Assembly: GCF_000686845.1 (NCBI RefSeq)
Contig: NZ_JMLS01000003.1
Location: 310,001-374,000, forward strand
Source: Paenibacillus sp. UNC451MF
GTDB lineage: Bacteria; Bacillota; Bacilli; Paenibacillales; NBRC-103111
Length of the DNA: 64,000 nt
Direction of reading: 5' to 3'
The notes below the pieces were generated by a model that was given only the letters and a program-made list of their open reading frames with translations, was not told where the DNA came from and did no database searches. Made by a program: the position numbers and the translations under genes. This document shows positions 8,385-17,334 of the stretch, in pieces (position 1 is the first letter of the stretch; the number at the start of each line of letters is the position of its first letter).

Positions 8385-9859
8385 GATTTATCTTCTCCTT
8401 GATGATCCGAATCCATCGTATTGAGCACACGAGGCCTGCTTCTCATCTTACTCCATGGGCCTCTCAAGAAGGATTTTAATATGTCCTTAGGGATAGGAGG
8501 GGAGAGGGGTGATAAATAAGGAACACCAAAGGATTGCAGCTTCGACATGTAAAAGACAAGCAAAATGATACTAAGAATCAACCCGTACAATCCTAAGATG
8601 GAACAGATGATAAATACGCTCAGCCGGATAACGCTAAGTACTGTGCTTAAGGTCTGATTGACTAAAGTAACCCCTGAAACGGCGGTAATTGCGCCTACCA
8701 CAACAACAGAGGGAGAAACCAGTCCCGCTCTAATCGATGCATCCCCAATAATGAGACCCCCAACAACAGTCAACGTTTGACCGATAGAGCTTGGGAGCCT
8801 GACACCCGCTTCGCGGAATATTTCAAGCAGAAGCAATAAGAGCAGCATCTCTATTTGAGCAGTGAAAGGAAGCCCTAAACGAGCTACCGCTATCGTCGCC
8901 ATTAATCGAAACGGAATTTGATCCTGATGAAACGCCGCAATAGACACCCAAAAGCCCGGTAGAAAGCCCGATAGCCAAAAGCTGGCTAAGCGAATCAATC
9001 TGGCGAAAGAAACATATTGAAAATTAAAGTGAATATCTTCAGGTGATTTCAATATCAGCGAAAAGCCAGCTGGCGCAATAAGAGCAAACGGATTCCCGTC
9101 GACAATGAGAACGAACCTGCCTGCCAATAGGGCAGCTACGGCATAATCAGGCCGTCCAGTAAAATCGATCAATGGAAATAATGAATACTTTACGTCACCC
9201 AGAAGCTCCTCAAGCTGTCCAATACTGTAAAGGCCATCGATATCGACCTTTTTCAGCCTTTTGCGGATTTCACCGAGTACTTGTGGAGAAATGATATCGT
9301 CTATAAAGAGCAGGCCCACTTTGGTTCGGGTTCTTCTTCCTATAATAGTCGTTTCATAGCACAAGCTATTACTTCGTATTCGTTTGCGGATAAGGGCAAT
9401 ATTCGTTACAATTTCTTCGGTAAACCCGTCTTTCGGCCCCTTTATCGATATCTCGGTAGATGATTCTTGAGGGGTACGCCCCGGTAAATTGCAAATGTTC
9501 ATTTTGAATAAAGAGTTCGTTTGAGGGAAAAAAAGAAGCAGATCGCCTTGAAATACAGATTCGACAATAAAGTCCTCTGAAGAATCGTCAGGTAGAGGAA
9601 TCAGCGGTAAGGTTCCAAAATATTGTTCTGAATTATACTGACCGAATCCGCTGGAATCGTAGACCTTCTTTAAATCCGGAAGAATATCTTTACCGATTTG
9701 CTTGGAATCGCATAAACCTTCCGCATAAATAAGTAAAATTTCGGATGATTCGATTTCTGCAAAACGATGCTCCTGAAGCTGTACGTCGGAGGAATTCACG
9801 AACAGCTTCTTTAACTTTTGCAAATTCCACAAAGGTGCTTGGGATCCATTCTTGTTCAT
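8381..9859 (-). CDS. gerAA: Spore germinant receptor A subunit (GerA family)
   Basis: A 492-residue GerA-family protein. The soluble N-terminal half carries the conserved segments IKGPKDGFTE and NIALIRKRI; the C-terminal half has several membrane helices, including the conserved FREAGVRLPSSIGQTLTVVG region. GerA-family A subunits form the oligomeric ion channel of the receptor. ATG at 9859 was chosen over an upstream TTG because AAAAAGGAGG sits 7 bases before it, and because it gives an ATGA overlap with gerB. It is the middle gene of the operon. Confidence 0.93.
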   Translation of the reverse strand: MNKNGSQAPLWNLQKLKKLFVNSSDVQLQEHRFAEIESSEILLIYAEGLCDSKQIGKDILPDLKKVYDSSGFGQYNSEQYFGTLPLIPLPDDSSEDFIVESVFQGDLLLFFPQTNSLFKMNICNLPGRTPQESSTEISIKGPKDGFTEEIVTNIALIRKRIRSNSLCYETTIIGRRTRTKVGLLFIDDIISPQVLGEIRKRLKKVDIDGLYSIGQLEELLGDVKYSLFPLIDFTGRPDYAVAALLAGRFVLIVDGNPFALIAPAGFSLILKSPEDIHFNFQYVSFARLIRLASFWLSGFLPGFWVSIAAFHQDQIPFRLMATIAVARLGLPFTAQIEMLLLLLLLEIFREAGVRLPSSIGQTLTVVGGLIIGDASIRAGLVSPSVVVVGAITAVSGVTLVNQTLSTVLSVIRLSVFIICSILGLYGLILSIILLVFYMSKLQSFGVPYLSPLSPPIPKDILKSFLRGPWSKMRSRPRVLNTMDSDHQGEDKS

Positions 9860-10950
9860 GTTGCTTCCTCCTTTTTGGATCTTTTGATCAGAGACACGCC
9901 TCCCCAAACTACGGATGTGATTACAGTAACGATCAAAAACATAGGAAAATAATCGTGATACATCCATAAGTAGTATTCATTTTGATTGATAGGGAAGAAC
10001 GAGGTGACGACATAACTAAGTGAAACAATGAAATTGAACAGATTTCGTACTTTAGAGCTCTTTGTAGGAATAATGTCCGCAAGCAAAAACAAGCTCAGAC
10101 TGATTCGGATACATGCTCCCGAAAGCCATTGAAATACGGACAAAAAATCGACATGCTCTACATAATCTCCCAAGCGCACCAGACGCCATTGTTCATAGGG
10201 GGAGATCATTTGTTTGGCTGCTTCTTCGGGTCCGAACTCTACGATCCCGCCAATAAGGGGGCCAATGGTTATATAAACCATAAGAGCGGCGAATATGAGC
10301 AGCTTCCAGACTTTGATCTTGTTCTTTATGTGATGCTGCATGAGAAGAATGGTGATCAATTCAACAAACCCCCCTCCAGCAAAGACCATACCGTTAATCG
10401 CAGGCTGCAATCCGTTTTCTAGAAAAGGTTTTAATAGTCGATAGTCTTTCTCAGGAGAATTGGCAATAGCTACGAATATTCCTAAGGCTATAACAGCAGG
10501 AAGAAGAATACCAGAGCAGATGGCAATCGCGCGAACTCCCATAATTGCAGAGTAGAAGCATACGAAGGTCAAGGCTCCAGTTAAAATGAACTTAGGTGTT
10601 GCAGGCAAGTAGTTCGTTACAGTCCAAATCGAAGTATGAATAACAGTAGTGCTTCCGATCATATACAGCTGTAAAATAACCGGTGAAATAAGAATCCATG
10701 AAATGACCGTATTGGTTTGAGAGGCTAACCATGGCTGCAGCTTTTGCTGTCCGGACCTCTTCATAATAAAAAACAATATGAGGCACCACGGAAGAAATAA
10801 TGCTGCCGCCATGATGGCTGAAATCCACGAATCCCTGCCAGATGCATCCAGGATCATTGGGTTTACGATGACATGATTGGTCAAGCCGTTCATAAGCATT
10901 AAAATCATAAAAGCCTGAAGAAGGCTAATTTTTCCATTGGTCGTATCCAT
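9856..10950 (-). CDS. gerAB: Spore germinant receptor B subunit (GerB, APC-type permease)
   Basis: A 364-residue integral membrane protein with about ten helices, of the spore-permease (GerB/endospore permease) branch of the amino-acid/polyamine/organocation superfamily. B subunits bind the nutrient germinant, often an amino acid. Here it is the first gene of the operon, an unusual order compared with the common A-B-C. It overlaps gerA by 4 bases. The ribosome site is weak (GAGAATC). A sporulation-type (sigma G) promoter would be expected just upstream, but I could not pick one with confidence. Confidence 0.92.
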   Translation of the reverse strand: MDTTNGKISLLQAFMILMLMNGLTNHVIVNPMILDASGRDSWISAIMAAALFLPWCLILFFIMKRSGQQKLQPWLASQTNTVISWILISPVILQLYMIGSTTVIHTSIWTVTNYLPATPKFILTGALTFVCFYSAIMGVRAIAICSGILLPAVIALGIFVAIANSPEKDYRLLKPFLENGLQPAINGMVFAGGGFVELITILLMQHHIKNKIKVWKLLIFAALMVYITIGPLIGGIVEFGPEEAAKQMISPYEQWRLVRLGDYVEHVDFLSVFQWLSGACIRISLSLFLLADIIPTKSSKVRNLFNFIVSLSYVVTSFFPINQNEYYLWMYHDYFPMFLIVTVITSVVWGGVSLIKRSKKEEAT

Positions 10951-11080
10951 AGCTGATTCTCATTTCATTTTTAACTTTGTGGTCTGCTGGAATATGTTCC
11001 TTATAATGTCCATTCGTGGGATGAGCTATGCAGCTAGTAAAGAATGTGGGCGGAATAGTGGCATGCTGGGTATTCACCCA

Positions 11081-11117
11081 TTTACTTTTCATTTGTTACA
11101 GATTATAATAATTCTAA
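11081..11117 (+). promoter_or_regulatory. Sigma A promoter with PerR-like box
   Basis: The -35 is TTTACT (11081-11086) and the -10 is TATAAT (11104-11109), spaced 17 bases. The -10 lies inside TTATAATAATTCTAA (11103-11117), which matches the Bacillus PerR box TTATAATNATTATAA at 13 of 14 defined positions. PerR binding here would block RNA polymerase and be relieved by peroxide or excess iron. The match fits the downstream gene, since B. subtilis pfeT is a PerR target. Confidence 0.75.
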
Positions 11118-11178
11118 ATAATAAATTTTTGATTGATCAAAACTGAATAGTGCCAAACCGAGAATAGGTTTCTCGATT

Positions 11179-11211
11179 CACATGCTGCTCCCTCAAAAGG
11201 AGCAGCATGTG
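11179..11211 (+). other. 13-bp perfect stem-loop in the ATPase leader
   Basis: CACATGCTGCTCC pairs exactly with its complement at 11199-11211 around a 7-base loop. It lies between the promoter and the start codon. The following bases (GCCATTTTAA) make only a weak T-run, so it may be a terminator-like attenuator, an mRNA stabiliser or an operator. Confidence 0.5.
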
Positions 11212-11241
11212 CCATTTTAAGGGGAGTAATAATGGAATTCA

Positions 11242-11254
11242 TTCTCAATGAGAA
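11242..11254. promoter_or_regulatory. Palindrome TTCTCA-A-TGAGAA beside the ribosome site
   Basis: Perfect 6-1-6 inverted repeat that overlaps the AGAAGGAG ribosome site of the ATPase. Its position suggests a repressor site or an RNA hairpin masking translation; the binding factor is unknown. Confidence 0.35.
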
Positions 11255-11266
11255 GGAGTGACTCAA

Positions 11267-13219
11267 ATGATTACAGCTTATTCATCTGCAAAAACCGAAG
11301 CAAAAGAACAGGAAGTATCGCAACTGCAAACTGAACACTCTAATCAGGAGCAGAACTGGTTAAGCCGATACGGAGAGGCAATTGCCGCATTAGCAAGCGG
11401 GATTTTCATAGCAGCAGCTTGGGGAATTGACGGAATGTCGCATACAGCTGCGATTGTTCTTTACTCTATGGCTTTTGTTGTCGGAGGCTATGTTAAGGCT
11501 AAGGAAGGCTTGCATACTCTGTTTGTTGAACGTGATTTGGATGTCAATTTATTGATGCTCGTAGCAGCATTAGGCGCAGCAGGCATCGGTTACTGGGCAG
11601 AGGGAGCTGTGCTTATCTTTATATTCTCGCTTAGCGGCGTGTTGGAAAGCTATACGATGGATCGGAGCCGACGCGATATATCTTCACTGATGGATCTTAA
11701 GCCCGAAATGGCTGTATTGTATCGAGATGGGGAAGAAGTGGCGGTTTCCATAGAGGACTTGAAGATAGGAGATCTCATAGTCGTCAAGCCTGGAGAACGG
11801 ATTCCTTCCGATGGCGTTGTAACAGAAGGGGCTTCCTCCGTTAATCAAGCATCCATTACAGGAGAATCCATCCCTGTGGACAAAGTAATAGGCGACGAGG
11901 TATTTGCAGGAACCTTGAACGGTCAGGGAGCTTTATTTATCGAAGTAAGTCAACCAAGCGAATCGACATTGTTCTCTAAAATTATTAGGCTAGTGCAAGA
12001 AGCTCAAAGCGAAAAGCCTGCTTCGCAGCGGTTTATCGAAAAGTTCGAACGCATTTACGCCAGAGCTATTATTGGGGTGTCCGCACTGCTGATTGTCGTG
12101 CCGCCTCTCGTTCTTCAATGGTCCTGGAATCAGTCGTTATACAAAGCCATGGTATTTCTAGTTGTGGCTTCTCCATGTGCATTGGTTGCTTCCATCATGC
12201 CGGCCATGCTATCCGCAATATCGAACAGTGCACGTAAAGGGGTACTGTTTAAAGGTGGAGCGCATCTTGAGAACCTTGCACGTACTAAAGTCATCGCATT
12301 CGATAAAACAGGAACATTAACCGCTGGCCGGCCCATTGTAACGGATATGATCCCTCTGCAAGGGTACACAGAGAATGAGATGTTGAACATCGCGGCAAGT
12401 CTAGAAAGCTTATCCGAGCATCCGTTAGCCAAGGCTATCGTGATGGAAGCTCAAGAACGCGGGTTATTGATTAAGCGACCTGCTGAGTTCACAGCCCGAA
12501 CAGGGTGGGGGATTCAAGCTTTGTGGAAAGGCGACACATGGAAAATCGGAAAGCCGGCTTTACTCGATGCAAGCTTCATGACCCGTTCCTTGTCAGAGAC
12601 GATTGACCGATTGGAGAGAGAGGGTAAGACGGTAACGATCATGCACAATTCCAGTGGGGCTGTAGGGATCATCGCGCTTCGTGATACACTTCGTCCGAAT
12701 GTGAAGCAAGCCATTGCAGCTCTGAAGAAACAAGGAATTCAAGTCGTCATGCTGACTGGCGACCAACGGCAAACCGCCCAAGCTATTGCTCAAGAAGCGG
12801 GAATCGATAAGGTATACGCCGAGCTGCTTCCGGAGAATAAAGTGAGCTTGGTTAAAGAATTGAGGGAGACTTATGGGTCTGTTGCTATGGTGGGAGACGG
12901 AGTTAATGATGCACCTGCACTGGCAACGGCGACCGTAGGTATTGCAATGGGGGCAACTGGGAGTGACGCAGCTCTTGAGACAGCGAATATAGTACTATTG
13001 AGCGATGATATCGAGAAGCTTGCAAGCACCATTACATTAGGAAAAAGGACACTTGCTATCGTCAAACAAAATATCACATTTGCGTTAACGGTCATATGTG
13101 TATTAATAGCTGCTAATTTCTTACAAGGCATTGCGTTACCTTTGGGGGTCGTCGGACATGAAGGAAGTACGATACTCGTTATTTTGAATGGCCTTCGTTT
13201 GTTACGTTCCCAATCTTAA
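11267..13219 (+). CDS. pfeT: P1B-4-type heavy-metal efflux ATPase (PfeT/ZosA-like)
   Basis: A 650-residue P-type ATPase. It shows the actuator motif TGES, the phosphorylation motif DKTGT (Asp346) and the hinge GDGVNDAP. The ion-selectivity marks identify subclass P1B-4: SPC instead of CPC in the fourth core helix (about residue 302) and HEGST in the last helices. P1B-4 pumps export Fe(II) or Co(II); the B. subtilis relative PfeT protects against iron overload and peroxide. No N-terminal CxxC metal-binding domain is present. ATG at 11267 was chosen over GTG 11258 because AGAAGGAG then lies 8 bases upstream. The PerR-like promoter supports an iron-efflux role. Confidence 0.9.
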   Translation: MITAYSSAKTEAKEQEVSQLQTEHSNQEQNWLSRYGEAIAALASGIFIAAAWGIDGMSHTAAIVLYSMAFVVGGYVKAKEGLHTLFVERDLDVNLLMLVAALGAAGIGYWAEGAVLIFIFSLSGVLESYTMDRSRRDISSLMDLKPEMAVLYRDGEEVAVSIEDLKIGDLIVVKPGERIPSDGVVTEGASSVNQASITGESIPVDKVIGDEVFAGTLNGQGALFIEVSQPSESTLFSKIIRLVQEAQSEKPASQRFIEKFERIYARAIIGVSALLIVVPPLVLQWSWNQSLYKAMVFLVVASPCALVASIMPAMLSAISNSARKGVLFKGGAHLENLARTKVIAFDKTGTLTAGRPIVTDMIPLQGYTENEMLNIAASLESLSEHPLAKAIVMEAQERGLLIKRPAEFTARTGWGIQALWKGDTWKIGKPALLDASFMTRSLSETIDRLEREGKTVTIMHNSSGAVGIIALRDTLRPNVKQAIAALKKQGIQVVMLTGDQRQTAQAIAQEAGIDKVYAELLPENKVSLVKELRETYGSVAMVGDGVNDAPALATATVGIAMGATGSDAALETANIVLLSDDIEKLASTITLGKRTLAIVKQNITFALTVICVLIAANFLQGIALPLGVVGHEGSTILVILNGLRLLRSQS

Positions 13220-13241
13220 TAACTAGAAGGGCATGATGCAC

Positions 13242-13276
13242 AAAAAAATTGACCCTGCTTATTAGATAGCGGGGTC
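13242..13276 (-). terminator. Terminator of the minus-strand 55-residue gene
   Basis: Arms GCGGGGTC (13269-13276) and GACCCTGC (13251-13258), followed on the minus strand by a run of seven U (A-run at 13242-13248). It lies just past the stop at 13280. Confidence 0.7.
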
Positions 13277-13279
13277 AGG

Positions 13280-13447
13280 TTATGGATCTGTTCTTTTGCT
13301 GAAGGATACAGTCGGAGCTGCAGGAAGAATGGGGATAGGCTTTCTTCGGGTCGCTCGAATAACACGGTCATTTTCTATGGACATAAATAAACAGAACGCA
13401 CCGAGTACTATAAGAACGAATGTTGTAATCGGAAGCAAAAGACTCAT
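13280..13447 (-). CDS. Small membrane protein (55 aa), Fur-box associated
   Basis: A 55-residue ORF starting MSLLLPITTFVLIVLGAFCL: one N-terminal membrane helix (about 3-23), then a basic tail with RATRRK. AAGGAGTCGTGACA immediately before the ATG is a full ribosome site, and a terminator follows the stop. It diverges from another 55-residue gene across a perfect Fur-type dyad. The minus-strand promoter reads TTGATC-16-TATAAT, with the dyad just after the -10. I do not recognise a family. Iron control is inference from the site. Confidence 0.65.
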   Translation of the reverse strand: MSLLLPITTFVLIVLGAFCLFMSIENDRVIRATRRKPIPILPAAPTVSFSKRTDP

Positions 13448-13473
13448 TGTCACGACTCCTTAAGTAAAGTTAA

Positions 13474-13488
13474 TGATAATCATTATCA
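13474..13488. promoter_or_regulatory. Fur-type operator in a divergent promoter
   Basis: TGATAATCATTATCA is a perfect 7-1-7 inverted repeat matching the Bacillus Fur box core. To its right TTATAAT/TATAAC serves as a -10 in both directions: on the minus strand with TTGATC 16 bases upstream, on the plus strand TATAAC (13493-13498) with TTAATG (13470-13475) 17 bases upstream. One bound regulator could therefore repress both small genes. Zur and PerR boxes are similar, so the factor needs testing. Confidence 0.8.
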
Positions 13489-13543
13489 TTATTATAACCT
13501 ATTTAGGAGAATGATCAAGATCATTTTTTAGGGAGGATATAAA

Positions 13544-13711
13544 ATGAATACCGTTCATGACGTTTTAGAGGAAATAGAAACCAGGATCAAAGAGCTTCAA
13601 TCGATAGAAGATGAGTGCAGGAGAAAGATGAATGTCAATGGCAGAATGAATGCCAGAACGAAACGAGAAGAGCTGGAACGCTTAAAAAGCGTGATTTTAG
13701 GTGTTCAATAA
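13544..13711 (+). CDS. Small charged protein (55 aa), Fur-box associated
   Basis: A 55-residue ORF with a strong GGGAGGAT ribosome site. It is highly charged and predicted all-helical (LEEIETRIKELQSIEDEC then RTKREELERLK), with one cysteine and no membrane segment. It lies 55 bp from the Fur-type dyad and diverges from the membrane microprotein. A terminator follows within 20 bp, so it is a single-gene unit. No family is recognised; it could be an iron-sparing or regulatory microprotein, but that is a guess from the promoter. Confidence 0.65.
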   Translation: MNTVHDVLEEIETRIKELQSIEDECRRKMNVNGRMNARTKREELERLKSVILGVQ

Positions 13712-13730
13712 GGGTGTGCGGGAGAAGGAA

Positions 13731-13763
13731 AGAGCAGGCGCTATAGGGTCTGTTCTTTTTTTT
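13731..13763 (+). terminator. Terminator of the plus-strand 55-residue gene
   Basis: AGAGCAG (13731-13737) pairs with CTGTTCT (13750-13756) and is followed by a run of eight T. Confidence 0.7.
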
Positions 13764-13778
13764 GCTTGTAATAAAATG

Positions 13779-13816
13779 AAGAAGCATTGCGTACACATGT
13801 GCACACAATGCTTCTT
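13779..13816 (-). terminator. Terminator of the ABC exporter operon
   Basis: Perfect 11-bp arms AAGAAGCATTG and CAATGCTTCTT around a loop that is itself palindromic. It lies just past the minus-strand stop at 13825. Confidence 0.7.
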
Positions 13817-13824
13817 AAATTGAA

Positions 13825-15543
13825 TCAGGATGCTTCTGCCATAGAAACTACAAGCTGTCTGTAAATGACTCCGTTCACCATAAGCTCTTCGTGTGTTCCT
13901 TGTTCTGCGAGCTTTCCTTGATCCATAACGAAAATAACGTCTGCATTGCGGATGGTTGATAGTCTATGGGCAATGATGATGGTGGTGCGGCCCTGGCGCA
14001 GCCGGTCAAGCTCCTCCTGCATAATCCGTTCCGTTTCCATATCGAGTGCCGAGGTTGCTTCGTCGAGCAATAATATATCCGGGTCATTAATGATGGCTCT
14101 TGCGATAGCGATACGCTGTCGCTGGCCGCCTGATAACGTGTATCCGCGCTCTCCGATAACCGTATCATAGCCATCCTCCAGAGAGTCAATGAAATCGTGT
14201 ATCTGCGCAATACGGCAGGCTTCAATCAGATCGGCTTCGGATAAATGATCTCTGCCCAGCAGCAGATTGTTACGAATAGTGTCTGGGAGCAGAAACGGCT
14301 CTTGGAAAACGACAGATATTCTGCTCATCCATTGCTCCATCCGGATATCGGAGAGGACGGTTCCGTTGATTCTAATGCAGCCTTGGGTAGGATTGAAGAA
14401 CCGAAGCAGCAGCTGAGCTATGGTTGATTTGCCGCCTCCGCTAGTACCGACAATGGCGATCTTACGTCCTGTCTCCAGGACCATGTTTAATTGATTTAAT
14501 ACTTGACGTCCTTCCTCAGAATAGGCGAAGGATACTTGATCAAAACGAATGCTTCGCACCGAACCATTCAAATTTTTCGTTCCTTCCGCTGTTTCCTCCT
14601 GATCGAACAGTCCTTTGACACGATCTACAAATGCCAATCGACCGGACATATTCATGAAGAAATTGAATACGTTCTGAAAATTTTGGAACAGTTGATTGGA
14701 ATACTGATACACGATTACGAAGGTTCCGAGGGTGGTGTTTCCTTGAATAACCTCATAACCTCCTATGATGAGGACACCAAGTCTTCCCATCCACTGCACA
14801 GTATTACTCAGCAGGAGCTGTGAATTTGCCAATTTTCCGTTCTGCATGACTTTATCGTAATAGATCTGGAACGTGCTGCGGAAATTTCTTTCCTCCCATT
14901 CCAGACGATTGTAAGCAATAATTTCCCTAGTGGAGGAAATGCCTTCCTCAATCTTCACCAATAGATCGCCGCGACGCTCTTGCATCTCTTTGGTTTGACT
15001 CCTCATAATCGGGCCGTAATAACGTCCGAGACCGATATAGAGCGCACTGAAGACGAGAACGAGGATTAGAATCATCGGGCTGGCCCAAGCAATGACACCG
15101 ATCAGAAATATAGTTCCGGCTACCTGTTGGAAACCTTTCGCTAAGTCACGAGATACAAAATCGGAAACTTGTTGGATATCGCTAGTAAAATATTGCACCC
15201 ATTTGGCAGTCCGCTGGTTTTGCATTTCTGCAACCGGTTTCCGCTGTATGACGGCCATCAAGCTGGTTCCCATAAGACGGTGAAGATTCAGCTGATTCAC
15301 CCTGGTCAAATAATTGCCTAACCAATTGAGACTGTAGGCAACCAAGCTTGTAGCCGTTAAATAGAGAAGGACCCAGCGAAGCTTGTCGTAATTTTTGTTG
15401 ACAAGGATATCATCTATAAAAAATTTCTGGGAGCCCTGTGCCATAAGCTGCACCCACTGCTGCAAACCGAGAACAGCGATGCTGATTAAGATCATTTTCC
15501 GACTTTTGTACACGTAATTCCATATCCATTTGATAGTATTCAT
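13825..15543 (-). CDS. ABC exporter half-transporter (second subunit)
   Basis: A 572-residue fused membrane and ATPase half-transporter of the multidrug/lipid exporter type. Six helices occupy about residues 15-310. The nucleotide-binding domain has Walker A GTSGGGKST, signature LSGGQRQR, Walker B ILLLDEATSALD and the H-loop HR. It starts with ATG and a GAGGTAG ribosome site, 15 bp after the upstream partner. Pairs like this (for example BmrCD or YheHI) act as heterodimers that export drugs, peptides or lipids. The substrate cannot be judged. Confidence 0.9.
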   Translation of the reverse strand: MNTIKWIWNYVYKSRKMILISIAVLGLQQWVQLMAQGSQKFFIDDILVNKNYDKLRWVLLYLTATSLVAYSLNWLGNYLTRVNQLNLHRLMGTSLMAVIQRKPVAEMQNQRTAKWVQYFTSDIQQVSDFVSRDLAKGFQQVAGTIFLIGVIAWASPMILILVLVFSALYIGLGRYYGPIMRSQTKEMQERRGDLLVKIEEGISSTREIIAYNRLEWEERNFRSTFQIYYDKVMQNGKLANSQLLLSNTVQWMGRLGVLIIGGYEVIQGNTTLGTFVIVYQYSNQLFQNFQNVFNFFMNMSGRLAFVDRVKGLFDQEETAEGTKNLNGSVRSIRFDQVSFAYSEEGRQVLNQLNMVLETGRKIAIVGTSGGGKSTIAQLLLRFFNPTQGCIRINGTVLSDIRMEQWMSRISVVFQEPFLLPDTIRNNLLLGRDHLSEADLIEACRIAQIHDFIDSLEDGYDTVIGERGYTLSGGQRQRIAIARAIINDPDILLLDEATSALDMETERIMQEELDRLRQGRTTIIIAHRLSTIRNADVIFVMDQGKLAEQGTHEELMVNGVIYRQLVVSMAEAS

Positions 15544-15558
15544 CGGCTACCTCTTTCT

Positions 15559-17334
15559 CTATGGATTCCCGGCAACTGCTCGTGTCTCGAGCTCATAGAG
15601 CCAGCCTTTGTTATTTACAAGCTCGTGATAGCTGCCAGCTTCAGCGGCAACGCCATCCTTGATGACGACAATCCGATCATAATGACGGACGGTTGATAGG
15701 CGATGGGCTACGGCTATTGTCGTGCGTCCATGCATTAAAGTATCAAGCGCTTTCAAAACCTCAATTTCACTCACGTTATCTAAAGCGGAAGTAGCTTCGT
15801 CCAGTAAAATGATCTTTGGATCCTTAATGAACATTCTGGCGATAGAGATCCGCTGGCGTTGACCTCCTGACAGCTTGACACCACGTTCACCGACCAAAGT
15901 ATCGTAGCCGTCTTTCAGCTGCATAATGAAGTCATGCGCATTCGCGGCCTTCGCCGCTTCCACGACCTGATCGTCTGTTGCTTCGGGGAAGCCAAATCGG
16001 ATGTTCTCACGAATCGAAGAACCGAATAAATAAGTTTCCTGAAACACATAGCCAATCGAATCGCGAAGCTGTGAGAACGATAATTGTTTTAACGGAACTC
16101 CGTCCAGGTAAATATCGCCATAGGTGGGGTCATAGAACCGGCCGATTAGTTTAAGGATGGTGGATTTGCCATTCCCCGTAGGGCCGACCAATGCAAACCG
16201 CTCGCCTGCACGAATGTTAAGATAAAAGCCTTGAAGAATCTCACGTCTGTCATAGCCGAAATGGACGTCTCGAAAGGTTAATTCTCCACGGACCCTTGGC
16301 AAGACCACTGGCTCAGGCGACTCTTCAACATCGGGATGAAGCGCCATGAAATCTTTAATCTTCTCTCCTTGATGAAGTACAAGGCTCTGATCTACGAGAA
16401 TCTGCACGATTTGGGCAGAATTCTGATTCATCATTTGGTAATACATCACGAAGGCGACAAATTCGCCTACGGTTAGTGAGCCATTCCGGTTAAGATAAGC
16501 TCCGGCAATGAACATGACGAGCATACCTGCAAAGGAAGACAGCTGTCTGGAGAGGGCGCGGGCGCCGCGGAAAATAAACTGCTTTTTTTGGCTGACGTTG
16601 AAGTGCTCATGCTTAGCATCATAACGTTCTAATTCCCATTCCTCGCGCTGATATGCACGCATTTCAGTCAATCCAGAAATACTCTCATATATCTTACGAT
16701 TCCATTCGGTACGCCGATCTCTTGCGACTTTTCCCCAATAGGCAGTTTTCTTCTGTAATAACGGACCTACCAAATAATAAAGGAAAAAACAGGGCATGGT
16801 TGACAGCATAAGAATTGCGTTGGTATGAATCACGAAGCCAAATGCTACGAACATCATAATGCCATTGTTGACGAGACTCGGAAAATGCCGTTGATAAATC
16901 CCTTGCACAGAAGCGACATCTGTGTTCAGCAGGGACAAAGTTTCCCCAACACCGTGCTTCTCATAATAGGTAAAGCCGAGACGACGAAGCTGCTTCATAC
17001 ACGCGTACTGCAGATCCCGGGATGCTTTCTCACGTACAAGTCGGGAGAGCAGGTTGTTGGCAGCCATAGCACCAAACATACATACAAGCACACCGATCAG
17101 GATAATAACGATGAATCGGAATTTTTCTAAATCCTTGGCCATAATCACGTTGTCGATAATATACTGCAAGACACGAAATATGCCCATCTGCGAGAGGGAA
17201 ATAACCAGGCCGCAGACAATAAATAACGTCATTTGCCAAGCGTATGGCTTCATATAGGATAGGAGCCACATGTAAACGCCAAAATAATATTTCCCGTTCT
17301 TCTTAGCTTCTGTCTTATCCAGCAGTTCGTCCAA
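15559..17334 (-). CDS. ABC exporter half-transporter (first subunit)
   Basis: A 591-residue half-transporter, the first gene of the pair. About 35 cytoplasmic residues precede six membrane helices. The ATPase domain has Walker A GPTGNGKST, signature LSGGQRQR and Walker B IILLDEATSALD. The start is TTG at 17334, preceded by AGAGGGA 7 bases upstream; no better in-frame ATG is near. Both subunits keep full catalytic motifs, so neither is an obviously degenerate site as seen in some heterodimers. Confidence 0.9.
   Translation of the reverse strand: MDELLDKTEAKKNGKYYFGVYMWLLSYMKPYAWQMTLFIVCGLVISLSQMGIFRVLQYIIDNVIMAKDLEKFRFIVIILIGVLVCMFGAMAANNLLSRLVREKASRDLQYACMKQLRRLGFTYYEKHGVGETLSLLNTDVASVQGIYQRHFPSLVNNGIMMFVAFGFVIHTNAILMLSTMPCFFLYYLVGPLLQKKTAYWGKVARDRRTEWNRKIYESISGLTEMRAYQREEWELERYDAKHEHFNVSQKKQFIFRGARALSRQLSSFAGMLVMFIAGAYLNRNGSLTVGEFVAFVMYYQMMNQNSAQIVQILVDQSLVLHQGEKIKDFMALHPDVEESPEPVVLPRVRGELTFRDVHFGYDRREILQGFYLNIRAGERFALVGPTGNGKSTILKLIGRFYDPTYGDIYLDGVPLKQLSFSQLRDSIGYVFQETYLFGSSIRENIRFGFPEATDDQVVEAAKAANAHDFIMQLKDGYDTLVGERGVKLSGGQRQRISIARMFIKDPKIILLDEATSALDNVSEIEVLKALDTLMHGRTTIAVAHRLSTVRHYDRIVVIKDGVAAEAGSYHELVNNKGWLYELETRAVAGNP

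Larger units (their letters stand above)
10951..11266. other. Divergent intergenic region with PerR-type promoter
   Basis: Separates the minus-strand ger operon from the metal ATPase. It holds a plus-strand promoter overlapped by a PerR-like box (11081-11117), a 13-bp perfect hairpin (11179-11211) and a small palindrome next to the ribosome site (11242-11254). A short open frame at 10937-11146 has no ribosome site or family features. Confidence 0.6.

Noticed and set aside
10937-11146. 69-codon plus-strand ORF between gerB and the ATPase
   Set aside because: No ribosome site or family features; overlaps the PerR-type promoter region and the gerB start.
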